Shown here piece by piece: positions 53,101 to 60,663 of a DNA stretch of 64,000 bases. Numbering within the stretch: the stretch's first letter is position 1; each line of letters starts with the position of its first letter. This DNA is from Enchytraeus crypticus. Its lineage: Eukaryota; Annelida; Clitellata; Enchytraeida; Enchytraeidae. The notes under the pieces are model-generated. The model worked only from the letters and a program-made list of their open reading frames with translations. It did no database searches and was not told the origin of the DNA. A program made the position numbers and the translations under genes. The DNA lies in assembly GCA_905160935.1 (NCBI GenBank), contig CAJHZI010000794.1, positions 3,026,501 through 3,090,500 on the forward strand. The letters run 5' to 3'.

Positions 53101-55126
53101 GGTACATCTACATCTAGTGTAAAATAAAAGATACAGAATGTGTAAGTTTAAGTTTTACATAGAACGGCAATTTTAACTTGAAGTTTTACATCGATGGGTA
53201 ATGCAGTTAAGGTGAGATAAGGTAACTGACATGTGAATTCTTCTCTAGAAAGGTAGCAGAATTAATTTATAATATAACGTATACAATAGATACGCCAATA
53301 AACATAAACGTAATGTTTCCTGTCGCGAGGTAGTACAATTCACTCAAGAAACAGCAATTTTAATGTAAAGTTTTCCTTAGCTAGATAATGATAATTTAAT
53401 ATACAGTGACTTGTCGACTTGTACGTACTAAAGTTTAATTGAGATTATAGAGAACACTGCAGCAACTAACGATAAAATTTGGAGTAGCTAAGCAGCAGTA
53501 ATTTATAGGCCCTCAGTTAAAAGCTTCCCTTTCCAATACGATAAATTTGAAACAGTGCTTCTAATATGAAGTTAATCAGTTATTAGAAAAATAGAGCTCA
53601 ACAAGTCTAACATTATCTTCTAATACTTATGCATTAGCAGCTTCTAAGTTAAAAAAGCATTCGATTCAGTGTGCTCCAAAACAGAGTGAATTAAACTTTT
53701 TCAAACTTATAGACAAAACCCTAAATCCCAACCAATACACCAGCACTAGAGAAAGAGCAAGAGGAAAACATAAAATTCCAGAATTTATTCAATACTTAAA
53801 TATCACAATAGCCACAAGACAAATACAAGACAACTAATAATGAAATTTACCATCAAAGCCTATTACCCTTGAGCAATGTATTACACGCCGCAACTAATAC
53901 GATAAAAGTAAATTATCAGCTCGCATAAGTTCTGTCTGTAAATCAGTTCAAAATTGATTAAAATTACATAAACTCATGTAATTTAGCAGAGCGGTAGAAA
54001 ACCTGTGCTTGTCGAAGTCTGGCATTCTGCTTGATTAGACAATCGGTTATGTCAAGCTCACTGGCATTGCGATCCTACACAATAACAGAACTATAAACTC
54101 TAGATATATAGAACACAAAATAAATAATTAAAAACAGAATAAATATAAATATATAAGAGTTCCTGCACTGCGGCGAGCACAAGAACTCAATATTTTTGAA
54201 GATAGGTTGATATGGACTGAGGCAAGTTTTATTTTGCTGGCCAATTTTAAATATAGCAACCATTGATAAATTTGTTTTTTTTACCTGTGTTATGTCCAGG
54301 TTGCAGAAGACTAGACCAACTGTACACAGCACATGGGTAAAAGGCGACAAAACATTAAGATCCCAACCAAAATCGGAAAGGGCATTCGGTTGGTGAGAGC
54401 TTAGGCTCCAGAAATAGCTACAAATTTTCTACACCGAATAGAGAAGTTCTTCACATCCATAGAGAGGAGTGGAGAAGGGCTATTAATTTTGTATCCTGAT
54501 CCTAGCTAAACTGGGATTCAAAGGAAGATGATGATGATTTAAAAATATAGCAAACTGGTCTCTTGTTGAATTATATCTTAAATTATAATAAACATAAACA
54601 CGTAAAAGATACATGATAAGCATTAGGATACATTTAAATCTTTCGTTGACATTAATTTCACATAATATGCAAATTACTATAAATTTTTATTTTAATTAGT
54701 AGTTAGTTATTGAGCTAAGCCGTATACAATACAGACCAGACCATCGTGAACCATATCCTCCTCCTGATTGGTCAGGCTGCTGTTGATACGATCAGAGTAG
54801 AGAGAGCCAATCAGACGCCACGTCTGCTGTTCTGATTTGATGAGGATCAACATGTCTGTCGTTCTCTGAAATCTGTTCAGCATCAGTAAAACATTTAACA
54901 GAAGCCCTATAGTAGTAGAACAGTTAACAGAAGCCATACAATAGTAAAACGGAAGCCATACTCATAAACTCATAAGCCATATATATAAGCCATACTCATA
55001 AGCCATGCCCATAAACTGAAGCCATACGCTACAACGACATTATCAAAAATGATGATGAGAATCAGTCGTTAAATTTGCGAATCTGATTAGAATCGAACTC
55101 TGTATTAATCTCTCTCCATTGCCCTG

Positions 55127-55157
<31 letters not shown>

Positions 55158-58100
55158 GAGTTTCTATTAGCTGTTTAAATGATATTATACACGATCTTTC
55201 GAGACAAACAACAGCAAATGGTCATTATATTACATCATTATGTTAGAATTTAATAGTTATTCAGCAGGTACTGAGAAATTAGCTGTTAAGCCACAGGCCA
55301 TTAGATAACACATTAGCTGCTAAAGCTGAGGCCACGGGTTCAAAATCCCGTCAAACACTCTCAGACATTACACTAGAAGAACGAAGATAGATATTAAATG
55401 AGCTCTATAAATTTATTTCGTCTCACTTGGCCTGCAGCGGAGCAGCTTTCCTAGTAATCTTCCACAGATATGAGAAGACTTGACTGCATGCACCCTCGAA
55501 CAAAGAGACAAGCTGAAACACGTGCTGCTGCATGCTGTTCTCACGCAGTCGCTGGCAGAAATCATCGTACATGTGTTCACACGCTGCGCACGCCAATGAA
55601 TAACGTTAACTTATTATATAGATTGTATTAAATAATGGTTATGTAATAATGCAAGAGTCGTTGTAGGATAGTTTATGTCACTGAAATCAAATTTAACTCA
55701 GGAAATAAATGTCTCATGGCAAATAGGCCATTCGGTGAATACTAGGAGCTGGATTTAGCTCACTTGGCTTAGCTACGCATCAATGGACGAAGTTAATCTA
55801 TGTCGAGCTCGGTGAGTACATGGATGGGTGACCACTTAGGAAGATGGAGTGATGACAGATTTGAATGAAAGGTTCTCCAGGATGTTGGAAGGTTGTTCTT
55901 AAATCCGCATCGTTTGCAATCAGAGTGCTATCAAAGCAACGCTTAATAGCCATAGAGAGAAAGAGAAAATAATGAAAGCTAATAGTCATAATGATCTCTA
56001 AATGGTTCTAATTTAAGCCATACTTACCAGCAATTCCAGGATCGTCTGTCAGAAGAAATCCCTTGGCATTCACAGTTAGGTCTTCATCTTCTAGAAAAGT
56101 CTGCATAACACAAATAATTAGGGGCGAGATTTAGAGCAGTAAGTTAAGATGAGTGCTTATAAAAGAAGTCAAGCCCGGTTAATACATGAATAGGTAACCA
56201 ACTTGGAAGACTGACTGTTGACTGCTTTGAATGAAAAATTCCCTAGTTCTCCAGAGAACAGGTTCAACGTAAAAAACTCATAACGTCCTCAGCTTAAATG
56301 TTTCACTTCACAAACATGAATATTTAGGCAGAATAGCACTTACCAATCGGCAGAATTCATTTAAAAAGCTTCCCAATCACATTTATTTAAACAATATACA
56401 ACGATAATTGAAAGAGTGTGACATTTCCTAAAGAAACATTAATAATATATAAAAGTCAAATTCCTATTTAGCTTAAAAAGTGATCTGCAGTTTACATCAT
56501 TGAAAGTCCTTATTCTAATTCGAGCTTTTCAATCGGAGTCGACAGCAGATTATAAACCAGTGAGCCACCAGACCAATCTACCAATAAATTCCTCATTAAA
56601 AGATGCTAAATGTCAAGGTAATCAGTCAATTATGCAATAACAAAAATTTTTTCTCACTAATTATTATTATCACTTATTAAATTATTATAATAAATTTCTT
56701 ATCACTAATATTCATTGAAAACGAATGTGCAAGACATCATGCTAAAAAACATAGATAGTTATCCTCGATCAATAAATGCTAATTATTGATAATTAATTAA
56801 GGTAAACTTACCACATCATTACTGCTCCCTGATTAAAATGTGTATATATATTATAATGTACCGACTTTAAGTATTTTCCTCCTTAACAAACTATCAATTT
56901 ATCTTGTTGAATTTGAATTAAGGTACACTGCAGACGTACCAGGCCCATTGATTTCTGAGAGACCAGTGTGGAGCTGGCAGCTGTAGCCTATCAAATTCAA
57001 ACATTTAAAAAAATACAAAACTCTAATCAAAAGTCAGACTGTAGTGTTAATAAATAAAATAAATAGATAAATACCATCATAAATAAAATAGATCATACCA
57101 CCTAACAAAAATTCAAGTCCAAGGCAAAAATTCTACACAAACATTGAACTTTTTGTTCTATAATCATCACACAGTTACCTAACAAAGCATTGATCACATT
57201 ACTTCAATAGCAGACTATCCTTTTCATTCGCTGTCAGGCACTCAGCTAACTAAGTTTAGTTTGGGCTCTTCAGTAAACACTTTTAGTCAGCTTTAATTCA
57301 CTTATATAACTGTCGTTACTTGGCAAGAGTAACAGCAAACAGAATGGCATCCTCTACATCAACACAGTTTTTAGCAATTGCTTCAATGAGCCAATCAGTT
57401 TGTTGTAACATATGATGTTAGGACATTCCTTACACATGAGATTAAAACACTTATCCACATTAAACCTTTCTACCATTACAACTTAGACCTTTCCCTTACC
57501 ACACTTTATTATATCTTTTCTAGCCGGTAAATTTAAGCACCTGACAAAGATTCCAGTTGCCTATGGTAACAGTTTTAGTAAGCTTCAACGAAGCATATTC
57601 CACTTCTTATTGAAATGCTTCAATATTCCAGATTAAAAAAGACAAAGTCGAAACAACAAATTTTCTATAATATTTAATTTACAATAAAAAGTTATACAGA
57701 TAAGGGGAATGTTAAATTCATTAAATTTGAAATCCAATATTTAAAATATTTCTGTAATGTAAATTTTTAAAATCTAAAAACAAGTACAAAATTAATTAAC
57801 TCACCCTACGAGAGTAATCATTAACAGCAGGTATCGAAGAAATGTTGGTAATACTCAGATCCGAGAGACTGTCCAATGAGTATGGCATATCTACAAAGAA
57901 TACATAATACACACACAGCTATTTCCAATTGACAAAATTTTTTGCGAGCTTTACTGCTGCTCAAATTTTAATCAATTTATGGTTAACAACAGTTCTACTC
58001 TGACACTAAGAACTTACTATCTGATACAACTTAGAATCGTAATGGTACATGTTGCGAACATTAAATATCAAAATTTATGAAAAAAATAGAGAGTTCGGTG

Positions 58101-58223
58101 TCAAAGAACTCATCAACTGCACAGTACAGAACAACAAACAAAAAGTTACAATTTACTATTTTACTTACAGCTTTTATTTTTAAAAGAAGAGAGCAATTCA
58201 TTCCTGGTGAACCGGTTATCCAT
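35005..58223 (-). CDS. NUP107: Nucleoporin Nup107, complete 25-exon gene
   Basis: Nup107 is a helical scaffold subunit of the Nup107-160 (Y) complex of the nuclear pore and pairs with Nup133 through its C-terminus. The 25 exons join in consistent phase to about 872 residues (human about 925). Recognisable blocks, in order, are LIVDWLEF (about 208), [18 protein letters not shown] (about 314), NPNRDIWK (about 345), [16 protein letters not shown] (about 372), WAYFKVFVD (about 392), YIILGD (about 462), [13 protein letters not shown] (about 688), FSEWFKHYH (about 706), [14 protein letters not shown] (about 766), [19 protein letters not shown] (about 800) and DPLGYPLHD at the end. Exons, 5' to 3': 58223-58169, 57890-57805, 56973-56940, 56828-56812, 56100-56028, 55583-55427, 54863-54737, 54074-54003, 52241-52150, 51491-51413, 50536-50420, 49309-49133, 48200-47995, 44621-44573, 43777-43708, 43316-43198, 42406-42271, 41761-41598, 40629-40527, 39577-39489, 38848-38771, 38157-37984, 37320-37255, 36810-36640, 35112-35005. 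The ends of exons 7 and 13 are ambiguous. Confidence 0.95.
35091..35330 (-). repeat. Tandem array built from the exon-25 acceptor junction
   Basis: Six units of about 37-50 bp start near 35091, 35128, 35169, 35206, 35256 and 35293. Each contains gcagatcatcgttacggaay (plus strand) or a close variant, then acct.aaatcaat. The first unit is the real acceptor and the start of exon 25. The other five keep an AG directly before GTATTCCGTAACGAT on the minus strand. Units are separated by variable TCAA repeats. Confidence 0.95.
35815..36126 (+). mobile_element. Rep-D copy in Nup107 intron 24
   Basis: It runs from an ATA/ATT run and gaggtttaacgtccgtttcc through cacgtgccactacaaatcga and atataggctacattaa. 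It ends with cctgccactaagcagaacac, then a GA-rich tail. Antisense to Nup107. Confidence 0.82.
36193..36352 (-). mobile_element. Rep-D 3' part in Nup107 intron 24
   Basis: Minus copy facing the previous copy tail to tail; it lies 38 bases from the 17-bp array. Confidence 0.82.
36390..36639 (-). repeat. 17-bp tandem array starting at the exon-24 donor
   Basis: There are fourteen 17-bp units plus a 12-bp partial, with consensus on the minus strand GTTATCTTAGCATCACA. The partial unit GTTAGCATCATA begins exactly at the first intron base. Variation is limited to a few positions (gct/gtt, tgt/tat). Confidence 0.95.
36640..36810 (-). CDS. NUP107: Nup107 exon 24
   Basis: It encodes 57 residues including [20 protein letters not shown] and [14 protein letters not shown]. 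The acceptor is gttgtgtag. The donor GTTAGC is the first unit of a 17-bp tandem array that fills the start of the intron. Confidence 0.96.
37255..37320 (-). CDS. NUP107: Nup107 exon 23
   Basis: It encodes [19 protein letters not shown], matching the family's NVLLF..GGWM.D block. The acceptor is tttaaacag, the donor gtaagt, phase 0. Confidence 0.97.
37984..38157 (-). CDS. NUP107: Nup107 exon 22
   Basis: It encodes 58 residues including [20 protein letters not shown] and [12 protein letters not shown]. The acceptor is ctacatcag, the donor gtctgc, phase 0. Confidence 0.96.
38202..38345 (+). mobile_element. Rep-D head fragment in Nup107 intron 21
   Basis: It has aatttaacatccggttcctc and gttagggacgtctctt. 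Confidence 0.7.
38361..38480 (-). mobile_element. SINE-A copy in Nup107 intron 21
   Basis: Minus copy, in sense with Nup107; ends catcgccactggctccagcc on the plus strand. Confidence 0.88.
38493..38560 (+). mobile_element. Rep-C 3' fragment in Nup107 intron 21
   Basis: Tail with cccgaccctagctaacgtgg and a GAT repeat, directly after a SINE-A copy. Confidence 0.75.
38771..38848 (-). CDS. NUP107: Nup107 exon 21
   Basis: It encodes 26 residues containing [13 protein letters not shown], a family signature. The acceptor is gtttctag, the donor gtaagt, phase 0. Confidence 0.96.
39142..39262 (-). mobile_element. Rep-C 3' fragment in Nup107 intron 20
   Basis: Minus copy of the tail half only. Confidence 0.8.
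39489..39577 (-). CDS. NUP107: Nup107 exon 20
   Basis: It encodes [20 protein letters not shown] and HLMGFTRTR after a split Met codon. The acceptor is attgcacag, the donor gtacga, phase 0. Confidence 0.9.
39790..40022 (+). mobile_element. SINE-B copy in Nup107 intron 19
   Basis: Full-length copy with tagcgtaggggtaacgtcat and gggttcgattccc, antisense to Nup107. Confidence 0.9.
40527..40629 (-). CDS. NUP107: Nup107 exon 19
   Basis: It encodes [20 protein letters not shown] and [14 protein letters not shown]. The acceptor is ttttgtag, the donor gtatgt, phase 1. Confidence 0.96.
40925..41005 (+). mobile_element. SINE-B 3' fragment
   Basis: Only the 3' part (cctaacggtttaaacacgtg to ataatgcgtgtttac) is present; no promoter boxes. 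Confidence 0.8.
41598..41761 (-). CDS. NUP107: Nup107 exon 18
   Basis: It encodes [20 protein letters not shown] and [10 protein letters not shown]. The donor is gtacgt, phase 0. The acceptor AG is embedded in a TTGA repeat, with no normal pyrimidine tract. Confidence 0.95.
41764..41840 (-). repeat. TTGA/TCAA tetranucleotide repeat against the exon-18 acceptor
   Basis: Imperfect aatc/tcaa units run up to within a few bases of the acceptor AG at 41762-41763, replacing a pyrimidine tract. Confidence 0.9.
42271..42406 (-). CDS. NUP107: Nup107 exon 17
   Basis: It encodes [20 protein letters not shown] and [15 protein letters not shown]. The acceptor is tgtacag, the donor gtctga, phase 1. Confidence 0.95.
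42838..42898 (+). mobile_element. Rep-D head fragment in Nup107 intron 16
   Basis: It has gattttacgtctggttccac and agggacgtccgtcatt. Confidence 0.5.
43198..43316 (-). CDS. NUP107: Nup107 exon 16
   Basis: It encodes [20 protein letters not shown] and [19 protein letters not shown], matching LLRFMTHLILFFRTLG. The acceptor is caattcag, the donor gtaaga, phase 0. Confidence 0.96.
43708..43777 (-). CDS. NUP107: Nup107 exon 15
   Basis: It encodes [20 protein letters not shown] and DTS, matching the IVQKFLILGD block. The acceptor is atttgtag, the donor gtatgt, phase 1. Confidence 0.95.
44573..44621 (-). CDS. NUP107: Nup107 exon 14 (49 nt)
   Basis: It encodes [16 protein letters not shown] after a split codon, matching the family's W..EKVFEEL region. 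The acceptor is tttctacag, the donor gttaag, phase 0. The intron before it holds the LINE. Confidence 0.88.
44788..47118 (-). mobile_element. 5'-truncated LINE (non-LTR retrotransposon) in Nup107 intron 13
   Basis: A 623-codon open frame (47118-45247) holds the C-terminal end of an AP-type endonuclease (SDHN at residues 50-53) and a reverse transcriptase: DFEKAFDR at 426-433, [10 protein letters not shown] at 482-491, FADD at 525-528 and YLG at 591. Downstream pieces in other frames carry YGCETWTL (45211-45029) and GKRGRGRPR (45025-44807), so the tail of the protein is broken by at least two frameshifts. The 5' part of the endonuclease is missing. The 3' end has CTGCC..GGCAG and a GAGAG tail. 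It lies in the same direction as Nup107. The clade is RTE-like or related; I cannot fix it by eye. Confidence 0.9.
45247..47118 (-). pseudogene. LINE endonuclease/reverse transcriptase frame, truncated and frameshifted
   Basis: This is the open part of the LINE protein described for the element. The Met at 47118 is fortuitous: the truncation removes most of the endonuclease, and the TW residues just after it are probably where recognisable element sequence begins. The polymerase core is intact by motif, but the C-terminal third lies out of frame. It is not expected to be autonomous. Confidence 0.85.
47236..47462 (-). mobile_element. Short non-autonomous element with the LINE 3' end
   Basis: A minus-strand copy about 120 bp upstream of the LINE in the same Nup107 intron. 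The LINE-like end is near 47240; the head remnant (ctgaggaaggtataacccac) is near 47410-47440. Confidence 0.75.
47627..47690 (-). mobile_element. Rep-D head fragment in Nup107 intron 13
   Basis: Antisense match of the head (gggacgtccctgacatcatc, then cttggatgaggaaa on plus). Confidence 0.6.
47720..47856 (+). mobile_element. SINE-A copy in Nup107 intron 13
   Basis: Well-preserved plus copy with gttcaaatcctgggctcgcc and gttaacattagctttaccag. Confidence 0.9.
47995..48200 (-). CDS. NUP107: Nup107 exon 13 (3' end ambiguous)
   Basis: It encodes [25 protein letters not shown] and NNIREQF. Two donors keep the same phase (2): gttagt after 47995, ending ..HSDKP, or gtgact after 47953, adding 14 residues ([13 protein letters not shown] plus one). 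The shorter form fits human length better; the choice is an inference. Confidence 0.93.
48893..49059 (+). mobile_element. Rep-C 3' fragment in Nup107 intron 12
   Basis: Tail half with caaataggggattgactgaa and a GAT repeat. Confidence 0.82.
49133..49309 (-). CDS. NUP107: Nup107 exon 12
   Basis: It encodes 59 residues including [20 protein letters not shown] and [17 protein letters not shown], the best-conserved region of the family. The acceptor is cttgtag, the donor gtatgt, phase 0. The preceding intron carries a 16-bp tandem array starting about 36 bases from this acceptor. Confidence 0.97.
49346..49770 (-). repeat. 16-bp tandem array in Nup107 intron 11
   Basis: About 26 units of consensus agatcagttatcagtt (plus strand), with a few shortened or variant units, lie 36 bases from the exon-12 acceptor. 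In the gene's direction it reads as repeated CTGAT/CTAAC words. Confidence 0.93.
49861..49987 (+). mobile_element. SINE-A copy in Nup107 intron 11
   Basis: Well-preserved plus copy next to the 16-bp array. Confidence 0.9.
50420..50536 (-). CDS. NUP107: Nup107 exon 11
   Basis: It encodes 39 residues starting [20 protein letters not shown] and ending IRAGRIDE. The acceptor is ctttgtag, the donor gtgcgt, phase 0. The DPDAPIR block is typical of Nup107. Confidence 0.95.
50660..50706 (+). mobile_element. Rep-C tail fragment
   Basis: Short tail remnant with a GAT repeat in Nup107 intron 10. Confidence 0.55.
51413..51491 (-). CDS. NUP107: Nup107 exon 10
   Basis: It encodes [15 protein letters not shown] and onward to VTRL. 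The Trp codon is split across the junction. The acceptor is tgttgcag, the donor gtatgt, phase 0. Confidence 0.94.
51506..51610 (+). mobile_element. Rep-D head fragment in Nup107 intron 9
   Basis: ATA repeat, then aaggtttaacatctgtttcc, tgatgtcagtgacgtcctca and actacaaatcgatt. Confidence 0.8.
52150..52241 (-). CDS. NUP107: Nup107 exon 9
   Basis: It encodes [20 protein letters not shown] and [11 protein letters not shown], a strongly conserved Nup107 block. The acceptor is tttgcag, the donor gtaggc, phase 2. Confidence 0.94.
52469..52690 (-). mobile_element. LINE 3' fragment in Nup107 intron 8
   Basis: This is a minus-strand copy of the last ~220 bp of the LINE, ending atgccagtaggcagtgtact and then a short aagagaga. 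Confidence 0.85.
52990..53060 (+). other. tRNA-like fragment
   Basis: It contains gggttcaaatccagg (B box) about 50 bases after cgtgcagtacattgctagaa. A full cloverleaf is not convincing; probably a tRNA-derived relic in Nup107 intron 8. Confidence 0.4.
54003..54074 (-). CDS. NUP107: Nup107 exon 8
   Basis: It encodes 24 residues beginning [20 protein letters not shown]. The acceptor is attgtgtag and the donor gttttc is weak. The NASE.. pattern and the following RQ.Q fit the family before LVVDWLE. Confidence 0.9.
54282..54538 (+). mobile_element. Rep-C copy in Nup107 intron 7
   Basis: Head (ctgtgttatgtccaggttg), aaaggcgacaaaacattaag, gaaagggcattcggttggtg and the GAT tail are all in order. Confidence 0.8.
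54737..54863 (-). CDS. NUP107: Nup107 exon 7
   Basis: It encodes [20 protein letters not shown] and on to VHDGL. The frame requires acceptor ttcagag rather than ttcag two bases earlier. The 3' end is uncertain: gtctgt after 54737 or gtatac after 54728. Both keep phase 0 and differ by three residues. Confidence 0.85.
55283..55360 (+). other. tRNA-like fragment in Nup107 intron 6
   Basis: It has attagctgctaaagctgagg and then cacgggttcaaaatcccgt, a good T-arm. The acceptor stem is not clear. Confidence 0.4.
55427..55583 (-). CDS. NUP107: Nup107 exon 6
   Basis: It encodes [17 protein letters not shown] and onward to KAAPLQA, the start of the conserved helical domain. The acceptor is tgcgcag, the donor gtgaga, phase 2. 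Confidence 0.92.
55745..55985 (+). mobile_element. 5S-rRNA-like SINE insert in Nup107 intron 5
   Basis: The stretch gtcgagctcggtgagtacat followed by ggatgggtgaccactt resembles the internal promoter (box C region) of 5S rRNA genes. An upstream ctcacttggcttagctacgc is compatible with the A-box side. The flank continues into unrelated sequence, so it is not a complete 5S gene. It is likely a 5S-derived SINE or a 5S pseudogene. Confidence 0.6.
56028..56100 (-). CDS. NUP107: Nup107 exon 5
   Basis: It encodes [20 protein letters not shown] and a few more residues. The acceptor is gttatgcag, the donor gtaagt, phase 1. A 5S-like repeat lies in the intron on each side of this exon. Confidence 0.88.
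56128..56290 (+). mobile_element. Second 5S-rRNA-like insert, in Nup107 intron 4
   Basis: It has gtcaagcccggttaatacat and gaataggtaaccaacttgga, and then the same 3' flank words as the first copy (ctttgaatgaaaaattcc, agttctcc). The shared flank shows it is a mobile family rather than isolated 5S debris. Confidence 0.6.
56524..56582 (-). other. tRNA-like fragment in Nup107 intron 4
   Basis: The minus strand has tggctcactggtttataatc (A-box-like) and a possible anticodon arm; the T-arm is degraded. Confidence 0.3.
56812..56828 (-). CDS. NUP107: Nup107 exon 4, 17-nt microexon
   Basis: Seventeen bases lie between a ttttaatcag acceptor and a gtaagt donor and encode GSSNDV with the preceding base. 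It keeps the phase from exon 3 (1) to exon 5 (0). Skipping it would shift the frame unless exon 3 (34 nt) is skipped too: together they are 51 nt, 17 codons. Confidence 0.65.
56940..56973 (-). CDS. NUP107: Nup107 exon 3 (34 nt)
   Basis: A short exon with acceptor ctgccag and donor gtacgt encodes [12 protein letters not shown] second acceptor 7 bases upstream (ggctacag) would put the next exon into a stop, so the inner AG was chosen. Confidence 0.65.
57805..57890 (-). CDS. NUP107: Nup107 exon 2
   Basis: The acceptor is ctttgtag and the donor gtgagt. The frame gives [16 protein letters not shown] and onward, ending in phase 0. It lies in the poorly conserved N-terminal region, so the call rests on frame and splice signals. 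Confidence 0.75.
58169..58223 (-). CDS. NUP107: Nup107 exon 1 (start codon)
   Basis: ATG at 58223-58221 opens [18 protein letters not shown]. The donor is gtaagt, phase 1. No upstream in-frame extension with a splice signal was seen, so this is the likely start. Vertebrate Nup107 has a longer, disordered N-terminus, so an upstream exon is not excluded. Confidence 0.75.
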
Positions 58224-59281
58224 CACAATCGATAAGTGTTATCAAATTCTGTAGATTAAATACATATATATAAAATATATATCTATAGACTGAAATAAAA
58301 CAAAAATTATATATATATATATATATATAAATGTGCATGCTAAAAACTGCTTGAATATTTAAATTATACAACTATTAATATTAAAATATTAATATTGTTC
58401 ATCATCTTGTCTTGGGTTTAGCTAGTGTGGGGATTATAATGTTATTATTATATTATTAATCTTTAAATATTATTATTAACAAATAATTCTAAATTTATTT
58501 CCTATTCAAAATATAATACTCTTCCTAATCTATATCCGTCAGTATAGCCCTAATGAATTAAAATGTTAACTTTATTATTATGTTAATACTTCAGTGTTAT
58601 GAATAAGTCCATTGCGCCGATAATCAATGCCAAATGATCTTGAAGAGAATAAATAACTCTCAGAGTAAACACTTAAAGACAAAGCATAAATCATTTAATT
58701 CTGATTATAGAAGAAGAAAACATAATTCTATATTCAAAACGAACGTTTTAGTAAATCAATCAGCTATATATAAATTTGAACGATAATAGAAGTATTAATT
58801 GTTAAATAGTCTTCAATCAAAACCTAAACAATAGAATATGAATAGAAACACTATATCATATTATACTATCCTAATCTATTCTGGAATTTCATTACAATTT
58901 ACTATTTTGTAACTGATAAACATTAACTTTAAAAAATGTAATTCTTGTTCACATTTAGCTTTTAAATTGTACGTGCTACCATCACAGAGAAAATCATAAC
59001 AATCATAGTTTACAACTTTCCATATTGTCAAAAAATTTTCTTTTATCATTCTCCTTCGCTGATTAAAAAACAAGATATAAAGAAAGTTCTTACACATTAT
59101 CTGCTCTAATATTTTAATTTCTTTACTGCGAACGCAATCTACACGAATAATTCTTATAAATATTTGCTTTTATCGCACCAGTGACATTTTATAAAATATT
59201 ATTTGTGCAAATTATCCCCACCACCATTTATTTTAACATATTTTAGAGTCTATATTAGTCTATTCTAAAAAGTAAAAAATA

Positions 59282-59516
59282 AACACGCATTATAGTGAAA
59301 TGATCAACTATGTTGATATCTATCACTTTTTAACAGCACATGTTTAAACCGTTAGGCCATTTAGACAATTTTCCGTTTATCCAGTCCAGTGAATGTCCGA
59401 GATTTTACTCTCAGATCAGCGCGGCTGGTATTCGAACCCGCGAGAGTTCAATTCACCTCAGGATCTGTCATTTAAAACTTCATGACGTTACCCCTATGCT
59501 ATTCATTCAGACATTC
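59282..59516 (-). mobile_element. SINE-B copy, left arm of a head-to-head pair
   Basis: Full-length minus copy; the 5' promoter end is near 59516, facing the plus copy that starts near 59684. Confidence 0.9.
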
Positions 59517-59683
59517 TAGAACCCTATATATGCATGTCTAACATACAGTAACTCGCCAAGTGGTACTATAATTGCCTCTATCATTCTAAAATTGTTTCAC
59601 GAAAACTTAATTATGGACTATAAGGCCTAATTGTGTAATAATTATTTCAAGCTTAAAGATTTTCAGGGAGGTAGTGCACGGAA

Positions 59684-59917
59684 GAATGTCTTTATGGCAT
59701 AGCGGTAACGTTATGAAGCTGTAAAAGACAGATCCTGAGTTGAGGAACCCTTATGTTTTGGAATTCCAGGCGCGCTGATCTGAGAGTAAAATCTTGGACA
59801 TTCACTTGACTGGCTATACGGAAAAGATCTAATTAAATTGCCTAAAGGTTTAAACATGTGGTATTAAAAGTGATTGATATCAACATAGTTAATCATTTCA
59901 CTATAATGCGTGTTTAC
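59684..59917 (+). mobile_element. SINE-B copy, right arm of a head-to-head pair
   Basis: Plus copy with a mutated B-box area (ttttggaattccagg) but a well-kept 3' half. Confidence 0.85.
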
Positions 59918-60663
59918 TTTACAGTAGTGATACAGACAGTATCGCCAGCTGTATAGGAAACGTAATGTGTTGTTTTAAGCAGCTTTGATTCAAATTGTAG
60001 GTCCATAAAGCAAGAATATTTGTGAATCTTTGAAATAGAAAAGCAATAAAGCGGCGACCTCATTTCAAAGGCACATTAAATTCGTTATCTTCTGAACGAA
60101 TCATCTATAATGCCTTACAAATCCTGTGCCTGAATATCGCTCTCATCTGCAGATACGAAATCTTCCCCAATGTCGATCTGGTATAGGGCCTAGACTACAA
60201 TAACCTACATATAACCATCTATACATTGTCCTTGTAAACCGCATCTAATACGCAGTATATGTATATACATTATCGTGCAAGGAAATGTTGTGATTTACCG
60301 GCTATCATAAACCGGCTAAATCATCATCATCATACGATACTTCTTAATCGCATTTAACTCAGTAATGGCATAAAATTCTGCCACTGTAATTTAAATTAAT
60401 TACCATGTTGCTGTTAATTCTTACCACTACGACAAACAAAAGGCTCTTCACATTGTGAATTCTATGACCAAGAATCCACAATTATGATGAAAAATTACTG
60501 CTCAATTTAGCGTCACTGACTACCAAATTTATCTTATCTCTGGGCTGATATTTGATAAAGCTCCCCGAGAAAGATTAGTCTGATTAAAAAAATTAAATTT
60601 AACCAACCATTAATTTCATTTTCTTTATTTATTTATTTTTTAATATTAACAATTCCTTATGTT

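Noticed and set aside
55745-55860. True 5S rRNA gene
   Set aside because: The similarity is limited to the internal promoter zone, and the flank is shared with a second copy, which suggests a mobile family.
56940-56980. Alternative Nup107 exon-3 acceptor at ggctacag
   Set aside because: It shifts the frame and meets a stop in the microexon.
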